Shown here piece by piece: positions 17,548-26,097 of a stretch of 64,000 bases of DNA (its first letter is position 1; each line of letters begins with the position of its first letter). The stretch lies in contig NZ_LR131273.1 of NCBI RefSeq assembly GCF_900631615.1, positions 3,566,850-3,630,849 of the forward strand. The letters run 5' to 3'. The notes beneath the pieces are model-generated. The model was not told the origin of the DNA, made no database searches, and worked only from the letters and a program-made list of their open reading frames with translations. Source of the DNA: Tsukamurella paurometabola (GTDB taxonomy: Bacteria > Actinomycetota > Actinomycetes > Mycobacteriales > Mycobacteriaceae). Both the position numbers and the translations under genes were made by a program.

Positions 17548-18612
17548 GTGACCCAGGCAACAGTTTCGACAGACATGCGCGCCAGCGTCCTGCACCCCGG
17601 GGGCGGGATGACCCTCGAAACGAGACCCGTGCCCGTGCCCGATCCGGGTGACGTCCTCGTCGAGGTGGCGGCGGTCGGCGTGTGCGGCTCCGACACCCAC
17701 TACCTGCGGCACGGCCGGATCGGCGAGTTCGTCGTGACCGCGCCGATCGTCCTGGGACACGAGGCGTCCGGGCGGATCGTCGCGGTGGGCGCGGGCGTTC
17801 CCGCCGAACGGATCGGTGAACGCGTCTCCATCGAGCCGCAGCGTCCCGACCCGCTCAGTGCCGAGACGCTGCGCGGCGAGTACAACCTGTGTCCGGCCAT
17901 GCGGTTCTACGCCACTCCGCCGGTGGACGGTGCCCTGGCCGAATACGTGACGATCGGGTCGGCCTTCGCGCACGCCGTGCCGGCCTCGGTCTCCGACGAG
18001 GCCGCGGCGCTGTTCGAGCCGCTCTCCGTGGGGATCGCGGCGCTCCGGAAGGCCGCGGTCGGCCTCGGCGGGTCGGTCCTCATCGCCGGCGCCGGACCGA
18101 TCGGCCTGATGTGTGCCCAGGTGGCGCGCGCATCCGGGCTCGTGCGCATCGTGGTGACCGACCCCGATCCCGTGCGGCGGGCGGCCGCGGAACGGTTCGG
18201 TGCCACGCTCGCCGTTGACCCCGGGGCGGAGGCGCCGGCCGTGGGTGACGGTTTCGACGCGTTCGTCGACGCGTCCGGAGCGCCGCCCGCGATCCACTCA
18301 GGCGTTCGCGCCGTCCGCCCCGGTGGGCGGATCGTGCTGGTCGGCATGGGGGCCGACGAGCTCGAGCTTCCCGTCTCGCTCATCCAGGCCCGCGAGCTCG
18401 TGCTCACCGGTGTCTTCCGCTACGCGAACACGTGGCCGACGGCGATCGCGCTCGCCGCCAGCGGCCGTGTCGACCTCGACGGCATGATCACCGGGCGGTT
18501 TCCGCTCGAGCGGGCCGAGGACGCGCTCAACGCCGACCGCGAACCGGGCAGCATCAAGGCCGTCGTCCATCCCCGGCGCGCCGGCACCGAACCGCACTCC
18601 GAGGAGCTGTGA
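17548..18612 (+). CDS. Zinc-dependent polyol dehydrogenase (sorbitol/xylitol type)
   Basis: 354 residues from the leaderless GTG. It is a medium-chain dehydrogenase: GVCGSDTHYLRHG holds the catalytic Cys region, LGHEASGRI the GHE motif, and GAGPIGLMCAQVARASG the NAD-binding Rossmann motif. GxGxxG with a following Asp (VVTDPD) suggests NAD preference. It would oxidise a sugar alcohol to a ketose such as D-xylulose or fructose. The structural-zinc Cys cluster of classical ADHs is absent, as in sorbitol dehydrogenases. Its stop overlaps the next start (TGATG). Confidence 0.9.
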   Translation: MTQATVSTDMRASVLHPGGGMTLETRPVPVPDPGDVLVEVAAVGVCGSDTHYLRHGRIGEFVVTAPIVLGHEASGRIVAVGAGVPAERIGERVSIEPQRPDPLSAETLRGEYNLCPAMRFYATPPVDGALAEYVTIGSAFAHAVPASVSDEAAALFEPLSVGIAALRKAAVGLGGSVLIAGAGPIGLMCAQVARASGLVRIVVTDPDPVRRAAAERFGATLAVDPGAEAPAVGDGFDAFVDASGAPPAIHSGVRAVRPGGRIVLVGMGADELELPVSLIQARELVLTGVFRYANTWPTAIALAASGRVDLDGMITGRFPLERAEDALNADREPGSIKAVVHPRRAGTEPHSEEL

Positions 18613-20096
18613 TGAGCACACCGATCGACCTGACGCCGAGCGCCCTGCCCGCGGTGAGCGGCGCAGCCGTACCGTCGTACGACCGTGCCGTCGTGCGGCT
18701 CGGCATCGTCCACTTCGGGGTCGGCGGATTCCATCGCGCCCACCAGGCCGCCTATGTCGACCGGCTGCTCGAGTCCGGCCCCGACGCCGCCGGCTGGGGC
18801 ATCTGCGGCGTGGGACTCCGGCCCGCCGACGCGGCGATGCGCGACGCCCTCGTTCCGCAGAGCGGTCTCTACACGCTCACCCTCAAACACCCCGACGGTG
18901 TCGTGGAGACCTCCGTCATCGGGGCGATCGTCGACTACCTGTACGCCCCCGACGATCCGGAGGCGGTGATCGAGCGGCTCGCGGCACCCGAGACCCGCAT
19001 CGTCTCCCTGACCATCACCGAGGGCGGCTACAACTTCTCCGCGACCACCGGCGACTTCGACGCCGAGAACCCGGACGTGCGGCACGACCTGGAGCCGGGC
19101 GCGGCACCGCGCACCGTCTTCGGCTACGTCACCGAGGCCCTGCGTCGACGGCGCGACCGCGGGCTCGCCGCCTTCACCGTCATGTCCTGCGACAACATCG
19201 AGGGCAACGGGCACGTCGCGCGACGCACCGTCACCGCCTTCGCACGTCTGGCCGATCCCGAACTCGCGGAATGGATCTCTGAGCACGTCCGCTTCCCCAA
19301 TTCGATGGTGGACCGGATCACGCCCGCGACGCCCGACGGTCTGCGCGCCGAGGTCGCGGCGCGGGCGGGCGTCGACGACCGCTGGCCCGTGGTCGCCGAG
19401 CCGTTCACCCAGTGGGTGCTCGAGGACGCCTTCGGCGCGGGCCGCCCGCGCTTCGAGGACGCCGGTGTGCAGGTGGTCGACGACGTCGCGCCCTACGAGC
19501 TGATGAAGCTGCGGCTGCTCAACGCGGGGCACCAGGCTCTGGGGCACTTCGCCCGGCTGCTGGGTTACGAGTACGTGCACGACGCGGCGGCCGATCCGGA
19601 CGTGCGGGAGCTGCTCCGCCGGTACATGCAGGAGGAGGGGAGGCCCACCCTGCGCGCCGTCCCCGGCATCGACCTCGACGACTACATCGACACCCTGCTC
19701 GAGCGGTTCTCCAACCCCGCCATCGCGGACACCGTCGCGCGACTGTGCCAGGACGCCTCCGATCGCATCCCGAAATGGCTCGTGCCCGTGATCGTCGCGC
19801 GCCTCGACGACGGTGCCGCAGCCCCGCTCGCCGCAGCGGTCGTCGCTGCGTGGACGCGGGGCTGCGAGGGCTTCGACGACGCCGGCGCTCCGATCACGCT
19901 GAACGACCGCGAGGCGGAGGCGCTCGCTCGGCGCGCCCTCGGCTCGCGCACCGAGCTGCTCGCCTTCGTCGCGGTGCCGGACCTCTTCGGCGATCTCGCC
20001 GAACGCCCGGGATTCAGCGAGCCCTACCTCGCGACGCTGGCCGCGTTGCGTGAGAAGGGCGCGCGCGTCGTGCTGCGGGATCTGCTCGCACGGTAG
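18612..20096 (+). CDS. Mannitol/arabitol 2-dehydrogenase family protein
   Basis: 494 residues, the usual length for long-chain mannitol dehydrogenases. The N-terminal signature VHFGVGGFHRAHQAAYVDRL binds the nucleotide. The catalytic region MKLRLLNAGHQALG carries the Lys, Asn and His of the family. It oxidises mannitol to fructose or D-arabitol to D-xylulose; the linked xylulokinase favours the arabitol reaction (inference). It is translationally coupled to the upstream dehydrogenase. Confidence 0.92.
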   Translation: MSTPIDLTPSALPAVSGAAVPSYDRAVVRLGIVHFGVGGFHRAHQAAYVDRLLESGPDAAGWGICGVGLRPADAAMRDALVPQSGLYTLTLKHPDGVVETSVIGAIVDYLYAPDDPEAVIERLAAPETRIVSLTITEGGYNFSATTGDFDAENPDVRHDLEPGAAPRTVFGYVTEALRRRRDRGLAAFTVMSCDNIEGNGHVARRTVTAFARLADPELAEWISEHVRFPNSMVDRITPATPDGLRAEVAARAGVDDRWPVVAEPFTQWVLEDAFGAGRPRFEDAGVQVVDDVAPYELMKLRLLNAGHQALGHFARLLGYEYVHDAAADPDVRELLRRYMQEEGRPTLRAVPGIDLDDYIDTLLERFSNPAIADTVARLCQDASDRIPKWLVPVIVARLDDGAAAPLAAAVVAAWTRGCEGFDDAGAPITLNDREAEALARRALGSRTELLAFVAVPDLFGDLAERPGFSEPYLATLAALREKGARVVLRDLLAR

Positions 20097-20108
20097 ACGC
20101 CTCGCGGT

Positions 20109-21524
20109 TCAGGGACGGTCGAGCACCAGCGCGGCGGCCCGGCGGTACCGCGCGTAGACCTCCGGAGTGGGGGCGGCCGTACGCGATTCGGCGGTGGGAC
20201 GCCGCCACCCGGGTGCCGGGCCGTCGCCCGCGAGTGCCCACGCCGCCTGCCGGGCCGCGCCGCGGGCGACGTACTCGCCGTCCGTGGGGAAGTCCACGGC
20301 GCGGTCGAAGACGGCCGGGGCGATGTCGCGCACCGCCCTCGACCGGCCGCCGCCGCCCACCACCAGGATCCGCTCGATCGTCGTCCCCTGTTCGGCGATC
20401 GCGTCGAGGCAGAACCGCAGGGAGCAGAGCAGGCCCTCGACCGCCGCGCGCGCGATGTTCTCCCGCGTGAGGTTCGAACCGGTCACGCCCTGCAGCGATC
20501 CGGTCGCCGTCGGGAGGTTGGGGGAGCGCTCCCCGGCGAAGAACGGAACCAGGACCAGGCCCTCCGCGCCGGGCGGGGCGGCCAGTGCGAGGCGCGCGAA
20601 CTCATCGAGATCCGCTCCCAGCATCCGTGCGGTCGCCGCCAGCACAGGAGCGCCGTTCAGGGTGCAGACCAGGGGCAGGTGATGCCCGGTCGCGTCCGCG
20701 AAGCCCGCGACGATGCCCGACGGGTCCCGCGGGGGCGTCGCTGTGACCGCGCTGACCACGCCCGAGGTTCCGAGGGAGACGATGCAGTCCCCGGGCCGGG
20801 CGTCGAGCCCGAGCGCGGCGCCGGCGTTATCGCCGGCGCCGGCACCGAGCCGCGTTCCCCGGCGCACGGGGCCGTCGCCGGCGATCACCGGTGCCGACTC
20901 CGCCGGGCCGAGGACCCGGGGGAGGGCGGGCGCTCGCCCACGGAGTGCGAGTTCGAGGAGGTCCGTTCGATACTCGCCCGTCGCCGCGCTGAAGTATCCG
21001 GTGCCGGACGCGTCCGAGCGGTCCGTGGCGAGCGTGTCGAGCCCACCCCCGCCGAGCCGCCACGTGAGCCAGTCGTGCGGGAGGCAGACCGCCGCCGTCG
21101 CGTCCGCGTGCGCGGGCTCGGCATCCGCGAGCCAGCGCAGTTTGGCGGCCGTCACCGCCGCGACGGGGACCACTCCCACCGCATCGGCCCAGCGTTGCGC
21201 GCCGCCGAGGTCGGCGACGAGCCGCTCTGCTGCCGCGGCCGAGCGGGTATCGTTCCACAACAGCGCATCCCGGACCACCGCGCCGTCGTGGTCGAGGCAG
21301 ACCATGCCGTGCTGCTGGGCGCCCACCGACGTGGCGGCGACGTCGTCGAGCCCGCCGGCTGCGCGCGCCGCCACGGCGAACGCCTCGAACCACGCATCGG
21401 GCGCGACCTCCGTGCCCGGAGGGTGTGGGGCGCTTCCGGAACGGACGACCTCGCCCGAATCCGCGTCGCACACCACGACCTTGCACGACTGCGTGGAGGA
21501 ATCGATACCGGCGACGAGGGGCAT
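20109..21524 (-). CDS. xylB: Xylulokinase (FGGY family)
   Basis: 471 residues. The N-terminal domain has GIDSSTQSCK (phosphate loop) and GAQQHGMVCLD with LLWNDTR (sugar site). The C-terminal domain has the FGGY signature region and ILVVGGGGRSRAVRDI for ATP. It would phosphorylate D-xylulose made by the dehydrogenases and pass it to the pentose phosphate pathway. It lies tail-to-tail with the mannitol dehydrogenase gene, 12 bases apart. Confidence 0.92.
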   Translation of the reverse strand: MPLVAGIDSSTQSCKVVVCDADSGEVVRSGSAPHPPGTEVAPDAWFEAFAVAARAAGGLDDVAATSVGAQQHGMVCLDHDGAVVRDALLWNDTRSAAAAERLVADLGGAQRWADAVGVVPVAAVTAAKLRWLADAEPAHADATAAVCLPHDWLTWRLGGGGLDTLATDRSDASGTGYFSAATGEYRTDLLELALRGRAPALPRVLGPAESAPVIAGDGPVRRGTRLGAGAGDNAGAALGLDARPGDCIVSLGTSGVVSAVTATPPRDPSGIVAGFADATGHHLPLVCTLNGAPVLAATARMLGADLDEFARLALAAPPGAEGLVLVPFFAGERSPNLPTATGSLQGVTGSNLTRENIARAAVEGLLCSLRFCLDAIAEQGTTIERILVVGGGGRSRAVRDIAPAVFDRAVDFPTDGEYVARGAARQAAWALAGDGPAPGWRRPTAESRTAAPTPEVYARYRRAAALVLDRP

Positions 21525-21580
21525 GCCCGCGATCCTCCCAGACCCGCGGGCCGCCCATGCACGTATCGCCATGGTGATCT

Positions 21581-21609
21581 TTGACAATGATTTTCATCAA
21601 CGATTACAC
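21581..21609 (+). promoter_or_regulatory. aztD promoter with Fur-family (Zur-like) box
   Basis: TTGACA (-35), 17 bases, TTACAC (-10). Between them lies TGACAAT-G-ATTTTCA, a 7-1-7 inverted repeat of the Fur family with one mismatch. Since the gene encodes a zinc chaperone, the zinc sensor Zur (FurB) is the likely repressor. Confidence 0.7.
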
Positions 21610-21617
21610 CTGTGGTC

Positions 21618-22880
21618 ATGCCCAAGCACCCGTACCTCGTCGCGCCCCTCCTCGCCGCCGCCCTGCTGGCCGCCGGATGCGGATCCTCCCAGCAGGATCC
21701 GGCACCGTCGTCGACGAGCGCCTCCGGTTCCGACGCGGACGCGCCCAGCGGAGCCGCCGAACAGCGGCGCGCGACACCGCGTCTCGCCGTGACCTACGAG
21801 GGCGGGGTGCAGATCCTCGACGCCGGGACCTTCGAGCGCGTCGCGGACTTCCCCGGCGAGGGCTACCTCCGGGTGAATCCCGCCGGCGACGGCCGGCACG
21901 CCGTCCTCTCCGAGGGCGGCGGCTTCCGCCTCCTGGACCTCGGCACCTGGTCGGTGCCCCACGGCGACCATCAGCACTTCTACACCGCCGCGCCCCGGCG
22001 CACCGACATCACGATCGCGGCGCCCGAACCCGGGCACGTCGTGCGGCACGACGGGCGCACCGTCTTCTTCGCCGACGGCACCGGCGCCGTCACGTCGATC
22101 GCCTCGGACCGCGTCGCCGACCCGACCGCGCCCCGCGCGACGTACACCGCCCCGAAGCCCCATCACGGCGTGGCGGTCGAGCGTGCCGACGGCTCGATGC
22201 TCATCACCCTCGGCGACGAGAAGACGCGCACGGGCGTCGCGATCCTCGACAAGGAGCGGAAGGAGATCGCGCGCAACGAGCAGTGCCCGGGAGTGCACGG
22301 CGAGGGCGCCGCGGAGGGCGGCGTCGTGCTGTTCGGCTGCGAGGACGGCGTGCTGGTCGTGCGTGGCAACGAGATCGTCAAGACCGCCGCCCCCACCCCC
22401 GGCTACGCGCGCACGGGCAACGTCGCCGCCACCGAGGCCCACGCCGTCGTCCTGGGCGACTACAAGGTGGACAAGGCCGCCAAGCCCGAGCGCCCCACCC
22501 GGGTCAGTCTCATCGACACCCGCGCGGGCGCGGTGAAGCTCGTCGACCTGCCCGCCTCCTACAGCTTCCGCTCGCTCGCACGGGGCCAGTTCGGCGAGGC
22601 CCTCGTGCTCGGGACCGACGGCGTGCTCCGCGTCCTCGACCCCGACAGCGGCGCCACGGTCCGCGAGGTGAAGGTCACGGGACCGTGGACGGAGGACGCG
22701 AACTGGCAGGAGCCGCGCCCTGCGGTCTTCACCCTGGGGTCCACCGCCTACGTCACCGACCCCGCGGCCAGGTCCATCGTCGCGATCGACGTCCCCACCG
22801 GCAAGGAGCTGCGGCGCGGGGCGCTCGAGCACACCCCCGACGAGGTGTCGGGCGTCACCGGGGTCGGGGTCACTCACTAG
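21618..22880 (+). CDS. aztD: Zinc metallochaperone AztD-like lipoprotein
   Basis: 420 residues. The signal peptide ends in the lipobox LLAAGC, so the protein is likely cell-surface anchored. The rest is a beta-propeller of about seven repeats. His-rich loops (VPHGDHQHFY, KPHHGVAVER, CPGVHGEG) match the metal-binding positions of AztD, which passes zinc to the AztC binding protein. No aztABC transporter lies next to it here. The start at 21618 suits a leaderless message; a GTG two codons earlier is possible. Zinc control is supported by the upstream box. Confidence 0.8.
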   Translation: MPKHPYLVAPLLAAALLAAGCGSSQQDPAPSSTSASGSDADAPSGAAEQRRATPRLAVTYEGGVQILDAGTFERVADFPGEGYLRVNPAGDGRHAVLSEGGGFRLLDLGTWSVPHGDHQHFYTAAPRRTDITIAAPEPGHVVRHDGRTVFFADGTGAVTSIASDRVADPTAPRATYTAPKPHHGVAVERADGSMLITLGDEKTRTGVAILDKERKEIARNEQCPGVHGEGAAEGGVVLFGCEDGVLVVRGNEIVKTAAPTPGYARTGNVAATEAHAVVLGDYKVDKAAKPERPTRVSLIDTRAGAVKLVDLPASYSFRSLARGQFGEALVLGTDGVLRVLDPDSGATVREVKVTGPWTEDANWQEPRPAVFTLGSTAYVTDPAARSIVAIDVPTGKELRRGALEHTPDEVSGVTGVGVTH

Positions 22881-22889
22881 TCTGAGGGC

Positions 22890-23780
22890 ATGTTGCGGAT
22901 CGGACTCACGGGCGGCATCGGCGCGGGCAAGTCGACGGTGGCGAAGGAACTCGCCGCGCTCGGTGCCGTGATCGTGGACGGCGACAAGATCGCCCGCGAG
23001 GTGGTCGAGCCGGGCACGCCCGGCCTCGCCGCCCTCGTCGAGGCCTTCGGTGCGGGCATCCTCGCCGAGGACGGCAGCCTCAACCGACCCGCCCTCGCGG
23101 CGATCGCCTTCTCCGACGACGAGTCCCGCGCCAAGCTCAACGCCATCACGCATCCACTGGTGGGCGCGCGATCGGCCGAGCTGATCGAGGCCGCGGGGCC
23201 GGACGCCGTGATCGTGCAGGACATCCCGCTCCTCGTCGAGAACAAGGTGGCGCCGATGTTCCACCTCGTGGTCATCGTCTGGGTCGACGCCGAGGAGCGG
23301 GTCCGCCGCCTCGTGGGTTCACGCGGCATGGCCGAGGACGACGCCCGCGCCCGCATCGCGGCCCAGGCCACCGACGAACAACGCCGCGCCGTGGCCGACG
23401 TGTGGCTCGAGAACACCGGCACCGAGGAGGCCACCCGCGCCGCCGTCCGCGCGCTCTGGGCCGACCGCATCGCGCCCTTCGCCGCGAACGTCGCCGCTCA
23501 CCGCCCCGCCCACGGCGCGCCGCGGGTGGAGGACGCCGCCTACGACGAGCGGCTCGTCGGGCGGCTGTGGGTCACCCTCGGTGCCGCCGCTTCCTCCGTC
23601 ACGGCCGACGGCGCCGAGGCAGTGGTCGTGCTCGCCGACGGCGTGACCGTCGACGCGGTCGCGGACGCGCTGGCGGACGCCGGTTTCGCGCACACCGGGG
23701 ACGGTGCGTTCGTCGGTTCCGACCCGGGACGCGCGGTGTCGGTGCGGGTCGAGACTCAGGCCGGGGCCGGCGCCGCGTAG
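22890..23780 (+). CDS. coaE: Dephospho-CoA kinase with shortened C-terminal extension
   Basis: 296 residues. The first 200 are a complete dephospho-CoA kinase: P-loop GLTGGIGAGKST, DGDKIAREVVEPG, and QDIPLLVENK. It catalyses the last step of CoA synthesis. The M. tuberculosis enzyme is about 407 residues because of a C-terminal GrpB (UPF0157) domain. Here only about 90 residues follow, with faint GrpB echoes (VDAVADALADAGF, SDPGRAVSVRVE), and the conserved HIGST region is missing. A -10 box TAGTCT, which reuses the aztD stop codon, lies 6 bases before the ATG, so the gene is probably leaderless. Confidence 0.95.
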   Translation: MLRIGLTGGIGAGKSTVAKELAALGAVIVDGDKIAREVVEPGTPGLAALVEAFGAGILAEDGSLNRPALAAIAFSDDESRAKLNAITHPLVGARSAELIEAAGPDAVIVQDIPLLVENKVAPMFHLVVIVWVDAEERVRRLVGSRGMAEDDARARIAAQATDEQRRAVADVWLENTGTEEATRAAVRALWADRIAPFAANVAAHRPAHGAPRVEDAAYDERLVGRLWVTLGAAASSVTADGAEAVVVLADGVTVDAVADALADAGFAHTGDGAFVGSDPGRAVSVRVETQAGAGAA

Positions 23781-24316
23781 TAGTCCCGCACGGAGAGCGC
23801 CGCCAGCGGTGTCCAGCGCGGCACCGGGCGGTCGTCCTGCGCGTCGACCGCAGGTGCGGACGAGCCGTACGACTGGATCGTCAGCGCTGTCACCGGCTCG
23901 TGGTCGACGAGCGCCGCGAGCGCGTACGCCGCGGCGAGCACGTGTACGCACATCGTGCTCCGCGCCGTGCATGAGCAGTCCGCGGCGTCGAGGACCGGGG
24001 CGGGCCGCAGTCCGCGGGCGATCAGCGACGCATGGATCGCGTCGTCGGGCTCCGAGCGGGAGCCCAGCTCGTCGCGCAGCGCGCTCGCGACCGCCGGTGC
24101 CATCGGGGCGAATTCGAGGTGCGCGACGGAGGCGTTCGCGCCGCTGTGCACGAGAGCCGTGACGCGGCCACCGTCGAACCGCAGCGTGACGCCCCCGTTG
24201 CGGGCGAGCATCCGGGCCCGCGGTGCGTGGGTGTTCGGGGTGCTGGCCGTGATCGGTTCCGCGATGCGCACGAGGTCGGCGCCCCATGTGGTGAATCCGA
24301 AGGGGTTCGTCGCCAT
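23756..24316 (-). CDS. SWIM zinc finger protein
   Basis: 186 residues. The SWIM motif DCSCTARSTMCVHVLAAAYAL (CxC...CxH) lies at about 112-132, and the flanking regions are unassigned. SWIM proteins bind DNA or proteins and in bacteria often accompany SNF2 ATPases. The ATG is one base after the SNF2 stop, so the two are cotranscribed. The 3' end overlaps coaE by 25 bases, tail to tail. Confidence 0.85.
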   Translation of the reverse strand: MATNPFGFTTWGADLVRIAEPITASTPNTHAPRARMLARNGGVTLRFDGGRVTALVHSGANASVAHLEFAPMAPAVASALRDELGSRSEPDDAIHASLIARGLRPAPVLDAADCSCTARSTMCVHVLAAAYALAALVDHEPVTALTIQSYGSSAPAVDAQDDRPVPRWTPLAALSVRDYYAAPAPA

Positions 24317-24317
24317 A

Positions 24318-26015
24318 TCAGTTCTCCCGGTTCCGGCGCAGGACGTCCATCAGGCGCTCGTCGTCGAGCGCGGCCAGTTCGGTCACGATCGACCCGTCGT
24401 CGGCGTGTACGCCGAGAAGGGCCTTGCGGCGGTGCATCTCGTCGATGTGCTCCTCGATCGTCGTCGCGGTGGTCAGCGTGGTCACGGTGACGGGGCGGTC
24501 CTGGCCGATGCGGTGCGCCCGATCGGTGGCCTGCGCCTCCACGGCCGGGTTCCACCACCGGTCGTAGTGGATGACCTCGCTCGCCCGGGTCAGCGTGAGG
24601 CCCGTGCCGCCCGCCTTCAGGCTCATCACGAGGATCTCCGGGCCGGTGCCCGACTGGAAGTCGTCGGCGATCGACGACCGTTCCGCGAGCGACAGTCCGC
24701 CGTGGAAGAACGGCACCGGTCGGCCCAGCACGGACGACGCGGCCGCGGCCAGCATCTCGCCCGTCTCCCGGTACTGCGTGAACACCAGCGTCGGACGGTG
24801 CGCGGCGGCATTCGCCTCCAGGATCTCCAGCGCCACGTCCAGCTTGCCGGAACGCCCCGGCTCCCAGGATGCGGCACCGTCGACCAGCCCCGGATGATTG
24901 CAGATCTGCTTGAGCGTGGTGAGCACGGCGAGAAGTCGGCCGTGCCGCTCCAGCCCACTGCCGAAGCCGTCGTCGGCGGCGCGGGCGAGGACCGCGTCGT
25001 AGTGCCGCGCCTGGTCGTCGCTGAGGTCGCAGAGCACCGGATTGTCGATCTTGGGTGGCAGCGCGCCGGCCGCCCGGTCCTTGGTCCGGGCCAGCATCAC
25101 CGGCGCGACGGCGGCGCGCAGGCGGCGCAGGGCACCGTCGTCGCCGGATTCGACGGCCCGGGTGAACCGGCGCCGGAAGACCGCCTTGACCGGGAACATC
25201 CGCGGGGCGACCACGCGCAGGATCGCCCACAGGTCGTCGAGCGAGTTCTCGATCGGGGTACCGGTGAGCGCGATGCGGAAGTCGGTGTTCAACTCCCGTG
25301 CGGCGCGCGAGACCTGGGTCCGGGGGTTCTTCAGGGTGTGCGCCTCGTCGAAGACGACGGCGGTCCAGCGGGTCGCCGCGAGCTCCGCTGCGGAGAGTCG
25401 CAGCCGGGCGTAGGTCACGATGGTGACCTCGTCGAGGAGTGCCGGCGCGAATCGTGCGATCTCGCGCCGCCAGTTGGTGGCGAGACTCGTGGGACACACC
25501 ACCAGGTACGGGCCCGGGCCGAGCCGGGTGAGCGCCGCGATCGCCTGCAGGGTCTTGCCGAGCCCCATCTCGTCGGCGAGCAGCGCGCCGCCGTGATCGC
25601 GCAGGGTCCGGAGCAGCCACGCGACGCCGGCCGCCTGGTAGGGGCGCGGCTTCGCGTCGAGGGCGCCGCCCAGGGACGTGGCCGTCGCCACGGTGTCGGC
25701 GAAGGCCGCCGCCGCGTAGGCGGCGGAGGTGACGGCCGTCCCCGTCGGATCCGGCTCGGCGTGGGCCGCGATCGGCAACGGCGCATCCTCGCCCCGGCTC
25801 CGGGCGGTCCATGCGGCGAGGGACGCCGACGGGCGCGTGCCGCCGGGCAGCGCCGTGACGTCGACGATGTCGCAGCGCACGTCCGTCACGGTGAGCGCAC
25901 CGTCGACCGGGACGGCGAGAGGCAGCACGGTGGCGCGCGCGGGGTCGTCCGGGTGGTGGGACGACCAGAGGGCGAACTGATGGAGGTCGGGGAGGTAGGT
26001 GACTTCGAGGCTCAG
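24318..26015 (-). CDS. SNF2-family DNA-dependent ATPase
   Basis: 565 residues if started at CTG 26015. No ATG, GTG or TTG lies in frame nearby, and GAAGGA sits 6 bases upstream of that CTG. Helicase motifs are complete: LLADEMGLGKTLQA (Walker A), FDEAHTLKN (Walker B), LTGTPIEN, LVFTQYRE, MSLKAGGTGLTLT and QATDRAHRIGQ. It is short for the family, with a brief N-terminal domain. It likely remodels protein-DNA complexes in repair or transcription. The partner SWIM protein follows directly, and a TetR gene is divergent across a palindromic operator. Confidence 0.9.
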   Translation of the reverse strand: MSLEVTYLPDLHQFALWSSHHPDDPARATVLPLAVPVDGALTVTDVRCDIVDVTALPGGTRPSASLAAWTARSRGEDAPLPIAAHAEPDPTGTAVTSAAYAAAAFADTVATATSLGGALDAKPRPYQAAGVAWLLRTLRDHGGALLADEMGLGKTLQAIAALTRLGPGPYLVVCPTSLATNWRREIARFAPALLDEVTIVTYARLRLSAAELAATRWTAVVFDEAHTLKNPRTQVSRAARELNTDFRIALTGTPIENSLDDLWAILRVVAPRMFPVKAVFRRRFTRAVESGDDGALRRLRAAVAPVMLARTKDRAAGALPPKIDNPVLCDLSDDQARHYDAVLARAADDGFGSGLERHGRLLAVLTTLKQICNHPGLVDGAASWEPGRSGKLDVALEILEANAAAHRPTLVFTQYRETGEMLAAAASSVLGRPVPFFHGGLSLAERSSIADDFQSGTGPEILVMSLKAGGTGLTLTRASEVIHYDRWWNPAVEAQATDRAHRIGQDRPVTVTTLTTATTIEEHIDEMHRRKALLGVHADDGSIVTELAALDDERLMDVLRRNREN

Positions 26016-26044
26016 GGTGCGTCCTTCGCGGAGAGTCCAATAGG

Positions 26045-26082
26045 GTACGTTGTACGGAGTACCTGAACAGTGTACAACGTAC
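26045..26082. promoter_or_regulatory. TetR-type operator between SNF2 and TetR genes
   Basis: GTACGTTGTAC (26045-26055) and GTACAACGTAC (26072-26082) are perfect inverted 11-base copies, 16 bases apart. Each is also nearly self-palindromic. They cover the start region of the SNF2 transcript and lie 15 bases before the TetR ATG. Confidence 0.75.
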
Positions 26083-26097
26083 GGAGAAAGGTGTCCA

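Noticed and set aside
22861-22883. Damage-type promoter before coaE
   Set aside because: GGGTCGGGG-N8-TAGTCT has the spacing, but the upstream block lacks both T's of TTGTC and fits general GC-rich sequence; only the -10 was kept.
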